This document shows positions 23,243 through 31,880 of a stretch of DNA of 64,000 nt, in pieces. The number at the start of each line of letters is the position of its first letter. Positions within the stretch are counted from its first letter, which is position 1. This stretch comes from Setoptus koraiensis. Taxonomy: Eukaryota; Arthropoda. The stretch covers positions 9,610,001-9,674,000 of the forward strand of contig CM106586.1 in the NCBI GenBank assembly GCA_048013815.1, read 5' to 3'. A program made the translations under genes and the position numbers. A model generated the notes under the pieces. The model was given only the letters and a program-made list of their open reading frames with translations, did no database searches and was not told where the DNA came from.

Positions 23243-24210
23243 CGTTGCAAATTAATGCTGAGATGTGAGGCGACAACGGCGAGCTTCTGTCACTGCTCGT
23301 GAGCTCGTCCGACTCAGATGATCCGACGACGGCGACTCATGTTACACAATGTCCCGCCGGCCATTACGTAACATCAAACGAACACACAAGCGCAAAAGTG
23401 TTTACAAGTCGACAACTCACCTTACTTACAAGTGGCCGGTAATGAGCAGCGCCGACTTGGGCGCTCCAAACGGCCGGGCCGGCGACTCGAGACGCTCGCG
23501 CGCAAGGTGAGTCTTTGGCCGGTCGGTCGGCCGGTCGGTCGGTCGGCAACTGTCGCGGTGGCCACCAGCGATAGTAATGATTCGCGAATTTGTGCGCCGC
23601 CATCAACTCAGGTTACGTCATTAGTGGCAGTTGGCCAGCGCCGGCAGCAACACAAACACAGCATTCGACCACTGAAAACTTCTTTAAAGCTCAACACTGG
23701 CGCTGGCCCCACTTGGGCCCTCCTGCGAGCCCCCTCGGCTCGTTCGAAGCGTCGCAAGCCGAGCACGTGCTGGCGGCGCACGTACGGTCAGACTCGTGAT
23801 GCTGGCTTTGTGTTCAAGTTGTACAAATACTCTACTTGTACTTGGCGTGTTTGTGTGTACTGCTTGTTTGTTGGGTTTGCTGCTCGAACAGGCCCATTAC
23901 GCAACCAATATACTCAGGCACGCCAGTAAACAAATCAATGAATGGAAAGCAGCAGGCCTATTATTATTGCTATTATTATCCACAAATTGAATTGGCCCGT
24001 GCTCAACAGCTGTTAGCCGGCCCAACTGGTTGCCGGTCGGTCGGTCGGTCGTGCACGCCGGTGCCGCTGATCGGACCAACCGGCCGCTTCCGGCCCGTTA
24101 TTTCGCCTGCCACACAAACAAGACACGCCAGACCTGCAGCGGACCCCTCCACAGGCGCGCCTGTCTGGCCTCGGCGGGCAACGCGGGCAGCGGGTATCGG
24201 GCGCCAACAG

Positions 24211-24290
24211 CGGCATCAGGTAGCGGACAGCGGCATCGGGTGGCGGACAGCGGCATCGGGTAGCGGACAGCGGCATCGGGTAGCGGACAG
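24211..24290. repeat. 20-bp minisatellite
   Basis: Four tandem units of CGGCATCGGGTAGCGGACAG, nearly identical, beginning at 24211, 24231, 24251 and 24271. Confidence 0.97.
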
Positions 24291-24803
24291 CGGCCAACAA
24301 CAATTCAGATTTGTTGTGTGACCACCCAAAGCGTCTAGCACCAGCGATGGGGCCCAAAGCAGCGCGTCATCCATCATAGTCGCATTATATTGATTGCTAT
24401 GAAGCGATTGGCCGCGATGCGCACGCTGGCTTGCATAGACGCCATGATGGATAGTTCACGCCGGCCGCCAACAGTCGACTGGTTGTTGGCGCCCAACAGC
24501 TGACTAATTCAATAACATCCATCTATGATGAGCGCACGGCACCAGCTTTGGGCCACTGGTCAGCCGCTGGTCAGCCGCTAGTCAGTCGCTGGTTTTAGTG
24601 GGGCCGGGGGTCGGTTTAAATTACCGCTCGTTTCATAACTGTCTAACGTAATTATGTTTGCTGTTTGCGCGCTTGCCACAATGTCACGGGCCGGCTTGTC
24701 GGGTGTTCGCGCAAACAAAATTGCTGAAAATATGTGAGTCTCTGACAGTCCGTTAGTGACACAGTTAGCTTAGTTAGGTCGCGGTCCGGTTTATCGCGAC
24801 TGA

Positions 24804-24837
24804 CGCGCCATGATAGCGGGCTCGCTATCATGGCGCG
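24804..24837. repeat. Hairpin, 15-bp perfect arms
   Basis: CGCGCCATGATAGCG and CGCTATCATGGCGCG around a 4-nt loop; the tight loop favours cruciform or hairpin formation. Confidence 0.95.
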
Positions 24838-24895
24838 CGACATGTCAGCTCGACGTGCGCTCGATACCTGGAGGCGCGGTGCGCGAGATGTCTCA

Positions 24896-24927
24896 CACTG
24901 TCCGGCAAAATATTTTGTCGGACAGTG
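24896..24927. repeat. 32-bp palindrome, 16-bp arms
   Basis: CACTGTCCGGCAAAAT followed directly by ATTTTGTCGGACAGTG, with one G-T type mismatch and no spacer. It lies 59 bp after the preceding hairpin. Confidence 0.95.
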
Positions 24928-25800
24928 CAGAAATTATTTTGTGAAGACACCGGCGCGTCGGAACGAAATCAACTTTGGCCACTTTGGCCACTCTGGCGAG
25001 TGAATGGTCGTAGTCAGCCTACTTACTTGAGTGCAGCTGGGTGCATAAACTGACGCAAACGTATATCAATAGTATGAGATGAATTTTGCACGACAACATG
25101 ATGATAATATAATTATAGTACACGGGCGATGCCAAATTGTTGTATATTAAGCCGCCGCTGCGCCTTTGACCAGCGGTAGTTTGCAGCACTGTTGTCTTAT
25201 CTGTCGTTGCATCATCTTGACGAATGCTCTTGCTCGTTTTGCTTGCTCGTTTTGCTCGCTTGTTTTGCTCGCTTGTTTTGCTTGCTTGGGATGCTCGTTT
25301 CGCTGGCTTGACGTGGTGCTTGTTGTTTGCAAACTTATCACTGCTTATCTGCTTGCCGCGATCGCCGATGCCACAATCGTGGACGCTGCAATCGTGGGCG
25401 CTGCAATCGGTTTTTGCGTCGAACGCGCGCCGTTGACAGGCTCTGTCAGACAGAATGCGCTATGAACTGTTAACTGTCAAACTGGCCAGCTGACTCGCCG
25501 GCTGGTGTTGGCAATTGTTGATCAACAAATGGTGACGCGATGTAGACGCAGCGACGTTGACAATGACAACTGTTGTGATGCTTCTGTTTGGCGTTTGTTC
25601 TAGCCACAACTCGCTGACACTGCCAATGCAAACATGGCCACTGGTTCGCGCCACTCACTGTCACTGACGTAACATCGGGTGCGCGATTCTGCGCACAACG
25701 TCGCGCGAGCCGTTACGTAAGTCGGCGCGCTCGTAGTGTGCGCCGCCGCCGCGACCCGTCACAGGCTCGTTGGTGCGTGTGCGCAGCTCGCCCGGCCAGT

Positions 25801-25880
25801 CTGTGCAGACTGTCGGACTGCCGGACTGTGCAAACTGTCGGACTGCCGGACTGTGCAGAGTGTCGGACTGTGCGGACTGC
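25801..25880. repeat. 25-bp minisatellite
   Basis: Three units starting CTGTGCARACTGTCGGACTG at 25801, 25826 and 25851, the last shortened and diverged. Confidence 0.9.
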
Positions 25881-26490
25881 GGGCACTTGTCACAAACTGG
25901 CCGCACACTGGCGTTGCGATGGCCAATGACCGCTAGTTTTGTGTCATGTTTGTGCCATGTGTGCACGCTTTGCGTCAGTGGCTGGCCAAATCAGCTGGCC
26001 AGCCCCAGTGACAGTGGGTTGCGTGTGTCAGTCAGTGGTCGGCGCGGGTTGCCAAGCAACGGGGTGTCGCCAAGGCCAAGTGGACCTACCGGCCCAGACA
26101 CAATGGCCGCCTCGTGTCACAATGTCACAACGTCTGGCGAGCCAATTTAATATCACTAATCTGTGCGCGCATTGCGCGATAAATAATGACGATCACAATT
26201 TAATTGACCAGTCACACTGACCGCCGCCACTAACACCACCTGGCGAGCCACTCTGGCACCGGCTGCGGCCTGGACAGTGGCCACGGTCGGTCGCATGCAG
26301 CACGCACAGCGCGAGTGGGCGAGCCAAGTGGGGCCCGGCCGACCCGAGCCGTCTGCTAAAACAACGGATAACTCTCGCCAGGCGAGCCGTTTTAACAACC
26401 AGCTTAGCGCCTCTAATCAATAGGTTGGCGCCAATTAAATTCATTAGTTGGCGACCGGGCCCAACACACTCCGTTCAACAGAGTCTGTTG

Positions 26491-26525
26491 TGTGTATCTC
26501 TGCAGATACACACACACACACACAA
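26491..26525. repeat. (CA)n microsatellite with small hairpin
   Basis: TGTGTATCT, CTGC, AGATACACA form a 9-bp stem that leads directly into a (CA)n run at 26508-26524. Confidence 0.85.
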
Positions 26526-27047
26526 CACAACAGATTGCACGAGCTGCGCGTTGGGGCCCCGGCGAAGCCATTTTTTGAGGGCTGCGTGCAGTAGCAGCAG
26601 CTGTCTTGTCGATAGTCGTGACGCTGGTCGTGTCAACTACATACATCATGCACTTATCTCTGCTTTTGTCTGGGGTCCTATGGCTCGTCGTTATCTGTGC
26701 AACTGTGTCGGCACGCACACACACAGTACATGTACAACGAGCAACTCTAATGGAGTATATCTGTTCGCTGGCAAGCCCGTTGTTTTGTCAGACACACACA
26801 CACACACAGTATTGTTTTTATGTTTGTATGACGCAACACTCGCGCTTGTCAAACGTTGGCAAGCTCACAGTTTAGTGTGACAGTGTTGCCGAGTTGATTT
26901 AGTTGGTGCCGTTGTTCGAGCCGGCTGCCGGGCTGGCTGGTGCGATACCAGCCAGCCAGTCGGCTCACATCAGTTGCTCCACATCCAAGGCAGCATCTAA
27001 GCAACATCCAAGCGCTGCCATCGTCGCCCAGTCTGGTGGCAGAGCGA

Positions 27048-27068
27048 GCGAGAGAGAGAGAGAGAGAG
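27048..27068. repeat. (GA)n microsatellite
   Basis: About 10 GA units. Confidence 0.95.
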
Positions 27069-27360
27069 CGAGAGTCCAATTTATATATAGTGGACTTAAT
27101 TGATTTTGTCCATTTGTCTTTCTCGCTCTCCATTGTGTCCGCTCTCTTTGTCATGGGATGGCACTGCCATATAGCGCATGCAGTTGCCAGCCGCCAGCAG
27201 CGACTCGACGCCAGCAAGCTATAGACGATCGTTAATGCTGATATTATGCAAATCGCCACCAACGACAGCCAGTTGTGTCTGGCTGTTGTCGGCTGTCGCT
27301 GGCTGTTGTTGGCCGTTGTTGGCTGTCGCTGGCTGTTGCTGGTTCACGACGACAAGTTGA

Positions 27361-27381
27361 ACACACACACACACACACACA
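27361..27381. repeat. (AC)n microsatellite
   Basis: About 10 AC units. Just to its left, 27265-27345 holds imperfect GTTGTTGGCTGTCGCTGGCT tandem units. Confidence 0.93.
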
Positions 27382-28847
27382 CCGACAGCGACGGGCTAAC
27401 AATAACAAAATATCAGTCAACAACAAAAAATAAAGAGATGGCACGCAAAACAGATGAGCGGACATGCTAACACAACAAACAAATATGCTAATAATCGCTG
27501 ATAATTATTGCACTTAACTCACACTAACTGCACTGTAATTGAACACACCCTTACAACCGACGCGACCGACGCAAACCGACGGAAGGGGCGCCACCAGTGC
27601 CTTGCAGGGCGTCCGCTGGCTGGCGCGCACCGGGCGCCAAGCGAGCCAATGTTTGGCTGGCCGGCCGGCGCTGAGCACAAGATAAATAATCGCAAACGTT
27701 TCTCCGATTGACACTGGCCACTCTCGCCCGGCCAGCGTCGAGCAGTCAGTTTAATCCGGCTTACGTTGGGATCCGCTCGCCAGCGACGAGTCGCGCAAAC
27801 TTGCCAGCGCGACTGGGTCATCATTTACTGTTATTTTGCCAGCGTTGTTTGCTGTTTATCATCGCAACAACAACAACAACAACAGCAACAACAACAACAA
27901 CAACGCGCTGCCAACTGCTGAGTCGACCAGACAGGCCACAATTATCGTGTGCATTATGGTAATTAGCGCACAACCGGCACAGCGAGAGCCGCTCGTCGGC
28001 GTGCCACAGGCCACGGCCAGCGCATCAAACTGTGCCAGCGATGGCAAGCTATCATCATACTGTCTTGGGCCGTTTGACAGTCAGATGTTGAGTGTGCGTA
28101 GCGGTTGTTTGTTTGTGCAATTTGCAAATTGTCAATTGTCATAACTCTGACAGCTGATCGGCAAGTGCCCGGCCAGTCAACAAGTCAGCCCGGCCAACAC
28201 AAACGTCACTCTCGCTTGCGCAACCTCTGTCCAGCCGAACAAGCGACAGTCAATTAATCACCTTGGCGCGCAATGAGTGTCCGCCAATGAGCGATAGCCC
28301 GACAGCGATGGGCACAGGGCATGTCCGTTGCCGGGGCGACTTGTTGGCGATCACGTTTCACGTTGGCCTCTCGTTGGCTCCACATTCAGACCGATTCATT
28401 CGCAACGGCACACAACGGTGCTCATATCAGGTCGCAATATCACTGACATTGTACCTATCGGGCATTACAAATAATTAGAAAATATGGCGCGCGATTATGA
28501 CAGCAATTAGCGTGCGACATAACGGCACGCACTGTGCGCGCTGCTCACGATTGTGCTCGTCTGTGCGACCATTACGTTATTACGCCCATTACGTAACACG
28601 GCCACCGAAAACAACCTGTGCCCGTCGCTTGAACGAACGCTGCCGGCCCTGACGACATTTGTGTGGGCCCAAAAACTACGCTAAATAAACTAATAACAAT
28701 AATAAATTGTGCGCGAACTTTTGGCGAGTGCGAGGCGCTCTTGTCAAAGGTTCGCGCACTTGCCGCACTTGTCGAGCGGCGCTTCGAATTTGGCGCCACG
28801 CTCACCGGTGCAGCGAGCTTGCCGGGCTGTCAGATGCGAACGCGACA

Positions 28848-28871
28848 CTGTCACGGCTTTTGCCGTGACAG
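28848..28871. repeat. Hairpin, 10-bp perfect arms
   Basis: CTGTCACGGC, TTTT, GCCGTGACAG. Confidence 0.93.
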
Positions 28872-29406
28872 CGAAACAGTATGGCTGGTGTTATCGTCAA
28901 CATATTGCCACCACAGAACATCCTCCAGTGCTGTTGATAGTTTTACACAGGCCACATTGTCTGACACAGTCCGTGTCGGTCTGTTTGTCGGCTGGCATTT
29001 GGCCTGTCGTCATTTCAACCTGTTATAAACCTGTTTATCTAGCGCTCTTATAAATATATATGCTCTTATATGTGTAACATAAAACACAGGTGAGTTGCAG
29101 CGAATGTGCTCTACGAATCGATCGGCCATCATGCAACATTGCTCGCCCGCAGCGTGTTGCGCGCTGTGTACACCAGGAGGCACCACTACCACCGCATGGT
29201 GTCCGTCCCGGACCTACGTCTGTCGTAACTATTCGCAGCATATTTCAGCCTATTTCAGTCTATTTATGTCTGTAAATAGCAGATTCCGTGTATAGCAGCA
29301 CACTGCTGCGAGTGGTGCTATGAGTGCGCCAGTATGCTGCAGACGGGACAGGTTGTTGTGGCGGCGACGGTGGTGGCGGCGACGGTGGTGCCAGTGCAAC
29401 AATAAT

Positions 29407-29463
29407 GCTCGACGTGTCATTTCCTATCGGCGTGCTTACACATTAGGAAATGACACGTCGAGC
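29407..29463. repeat. Hairpin, 20-bp perfect arms
   Basis: The arm at 29407-29426 (starting GCTCGACGTGTC) is repeated as an exact inverted copy at 29444-29463, with a 17-nt loop. It is the longest perfect stem seen in the window and lies 335 bp upstream of the PDI start codon, near the GC-to-AT switch. Confidence 0.97.
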
Positions 29464-29716
29464 GTGTGCTGGGAACGCCACCTGGCGCGCGCTCCCCAAA
29501 GCACAAACAATGTGTCAGCGGTAACAGTGGATAACACTTATTTATAGTAGTAGTGAATCAGCATAAGGCTACGCACGCACTCCTCATTAGACCAGCAGCT
29601 TTGGCTTTTTTGTCTGTCCGTCTCTCTTGTCATCAGTGTTGAATGTCTAATTGTTTCGTCTTTACATTCAATATATTTTATATAAAACTTATAATAATAT
29701 TTAATATTTAAAATCA

Positions 29717-29740
29717 ACCAACAACAACAACAACAACAAC
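29717..29740 (+). repeat. (CAA)n repeat in presumed PDI leader
   Basis: CAACAACAA... ends about 58 bp before the PDI ATG. The 200 bp upstream are AT-rich with TATATAAAA-like words near 29670-29685, a plausible promoter region. Confidence 0.8.
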
Positions 29741-29797
29741 ATCAACCACAACACCAACATCAACAACGGCAATAATCAATCAGCAAAAGGCATAATA

Positions 29798-31324
29798 ATG
29801 CTTACGTTAACAAACAAGCCGCTACTACTATTTATATTCGGCCTGTTATCCTTACGAGCCCAAGCAGAAACAGAATCAGCTAAAGAAGACCATGTACTAG
29901 TCCTAACAGGGGCAAACTTTACAACTATTATTGAAGAAAATGATAATGTCATGGTGGAATTTTATGCGCCTTGGTGTGGTCATTGTAAGGCATTTGAGCC
30001 GGATTATGTCAAAATAGCGGCCATACTCAAAGAACACAAACAAAATGTTGTCTGTGCTAAAGTTGACGCACCCGAAGAACAAGATCTCATTGAAAAATAT
30101 GACATCCAAGGATTTCCAACATTGAAATTATTCAGAAAAGACAAACAGCCAGAGTTATATCAGGGCTTTAGAAGTGTGGACACCCTTGTCGATTGGATTG
30201 AGCGCAAGATTGGACCTGCCGCTCAAACGCTCAAGGATGACGAACAAGCGGAACAATTCAAAGATTCGGCAGATGTTGTATTGGTGGGATACTTCAAGGA
30301 TGACACATCCAATGAGACACTTACTTTCCTAGAGGTGGCAGATCAATTTGATGACTTCAAATTTGCACTTGTACACCAAGAGTCAGTTAGCTCCAAATTG
30401 GGCATCACTAAAGAGGGTGTCACACTATTCAAGAAATTCGACGAGGGTCGCGTTGAGTATGAGGCCAATCTTAAGTCAGCCAACGAATTGAAGCAATTTA
30501 TTCAAGCCAACAGTCTACCACTAGTAATTACATTCGACCAATCAAATGCACAAAAAATATTTGGCGGAGATATCAAAGCGCACAATCTGTTGTTTATTAG
30601 CAAATCAGACTCAAAATACTCGTCCATTGTTGAAGAATTTAGAGTTAGTGCCAAGCAATTCAAAGCCATAGTCCTGCATGTCATCATCGACAGTGACCAG
30701 GAGGAGCACGAAAGAATCATTGATTACTTCGGACTCAAGAAGGAAGAGTTGCCCGGATTGAGATTCATTAAACTTCAAGAGGAAATGACCAAATATAAAT
30801 ATGACCACGAAGAAATGGTTTCCGATAAGATTACAGCATTTGTTCAAGGTGTTCTCGATGGCAACATCAAGCCACACTTGTTGACACAAGAACTGCCTGC
30901 AGATTGGGATAAGGAACCTGTTAAAGTTCTAGTTGGTACTAATTTCGATGATGTTGTGATGGACAAATCTAAGGATGTTCTTGTTGAATTTTATGCACCC
31001 TGGTGTGGACATTGTAAAGCTCTGGCCCCTATCTATGATCAATTGGGTAAAAAATTCGAAAACCACGATACTATTGTGGTTGCCAAGATTGATGCAGCAG
31101 CTAACGAGCTGGAACACACTAAAATTAATTCCTATCCAACTATTAAATTGTATAAGAAGGACACTAATGAGGCTGTCGAATACAATGGCGAACGTACTTT
31201 AGAAGGTCTATCTAAATTCCTTGAAACTAAAGGTGACTACGGAAGAGCCGCCCCAGATGAGATGATACCAGAGGTTGAGGAGGTTGAACCTGATGTACAT
31301 GCAGATAAACATGATGAGCTTTAA
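29798..31324 (+). CDS. Protein disulfide isomerase (PDI, P4HB/PDIA1-like)
   Basis: Single open exon of 508 residues for an ER thiol oxidoreductase that forms and rearranges disulfides in secretory proteins; in animals the same protein is also the beta subunit of prolyl 4-hydroxylase. The signal peptide is roughly residues 1-23 (KPLLLFIFGLLSLRAQA). Thioredoxin-like domain a has WCGHC with CGHC at residues 60-63. Two non-catalytic b domains follow, then domain a' with the second CGHC at 403-406 and the cis-Pro motif SYPTIKLY. An acidic tail ends in HDEL, an ER-retrieval signal. The length is typical of PDIA1. The ATG is supported by the signal peptide. There is no intron in the coding part; AATAAA follows at 31337-31342. 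A retrocopy is possible, but no poly(A) remnant is visible and the frame is intact. Confidence 0.97.
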   Translation: MLTLTNKPLLLFIFGLLSLRAQAETESAKEDHVLVLTGANFTTIIEENDNVMVEFYAPWCGHCKAFEPDYVKIAAILKEHKQNVVCAKVDAPEEQDLIEKYDIQGFPTLKLFRKDKQPELYQGFRSVDTLVDWIERKIGPAAQTLKDDEQAEQFKDSADVVLVGYFKDDTSNETLTFLEVADQFDDFKFALVHQESVSSKLGITKEGVTLFKKFDEGRVEYEANLKSANELKQFIQANSLPLVITFDQSNAQKIFGGDIKAHNLLFISKSDSKYSSIVEEFRVSAKQFKAIVLHVIIDSDQEEHERIIDYFGLKKEELPGLRFIKLQEEMTKYKYDHEEMVSDKITAFVQGVLDGNIKPHLLTQELPADWDKEPVKVLVGTNFDDVVMDKSKDVLVEFYAPWCGHCKALAPIYDQLGKKFENHDTIVVAKIDAAANELEHTKINSYPTIKLYKKDTNEAVEYNGERTLEGLSKFLETKGDYGRAAPDEMIPEVEEVEPDVHADKHDEL

Positions 31325-31336
31325 GGCTTTTATCGT

Positions 31337-31342
31337 AATAAA
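31337..31342 (+). terminator. Poly(A) signal of PDI
   Basis: AATAAA lies 13 nt after the stop codon of the PDI gene. Confidence 0.65.
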
Positions 31343-31426
31343 ACTCTCTGTGTAATCAATTGTGTTATAAACTAAAATTATTAATGGTATAATATATTGA
31401 CGAAAGGGAAAATTACAATATATAAA

Positions 31427-31650
31427 AATGAAATTATTTACATGGGGTTTCGATTGAGGGGTATGGATTCTATGTGAGAATGAAATTTTTCAGTCAATTA
31501 AGCCGATGACTTCTTTTGAGCAACTGTTACGTTGACTCTTTTAACGCTTGGTCTTGGTCTGTATCTTCTATCTAGATTGTCATTCGATGAAGAACGAATT
31601 GGATGTTTGTTCCTGATTACTTTGGCTGGATGACGATTCAATAGAGACTG
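31427..31650 (-). pseudogene. Truncated copy of the 3' end of the chitin-binding gene
   Basis: Closely similar over about 220 bp to 35262-35485, the last codons and 3' flank of the 2337-residue chitin-binding gene, in the same orientation. Both contain TTAAGCCGATGACTTCTTTT and code for an ending of the type LDRRY...VAQKKSSA. Relative to the parent there are many substitutions and a net loss of about 11 nt around 31590, which shifts the frame; upstream of about 31650 similarity stops. It has no start or domain, so it is a dead fragment left by a local duplication, lying between the convergent PDI and UGT genes. Confidence 0.87.
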
Positions 31651-31880
31651 CCACTCTCATGGAAGCATCGATTCTTTGCTGCTTCTGTCGCATCGAATTC
31701 AAACCAGATGTAACTCGGTTCACCCTTGGCTAGTGTTGTCAGGTAGATCGGATATCCGCATAGGATTCACAGTAGTAAATATTAAAACTACAATACTCTA
31801 CCAACTACAAAAACTTGAAGTATGCGTTTCAGATTCAACAAAATCGGACTCGCTTCGGCAATAGACTACGATAATGAGTA
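31651..31880. other. Short spacer between pseudogene fragment and UGT
   Basis: AT-rich, no coding signal. It is the 3' flank of the minus-strand UGT; no clear AATAAA on that strand was seen. Confidence 0.4.

Larger units (their letters stand above)
15881..29560. other. GC-rich gene-free block, hairpin-rich right part
   Basis: No credible gene. This part carries most of the perfect or near-perfect hairpins listed separately, more GGGGCCCC palindromes (from 16084 to 26554) and most of the TTACRTAA-type words (15949 to 28589). It also has microsatellites and minisatellites. It could be intron or 5' flank of the minus-strand Ig gene, and its right end must include the upstream region of the plus-strand PDI gene. 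Confidence 0.6.

Noticed and set aside
29798-31342. PDI gene as a processed retrocopy
   Set aside because: Intronless, but intact, with normal HDEL end and no visible poly(A) remnant or target duplication; the evidence is not enough.
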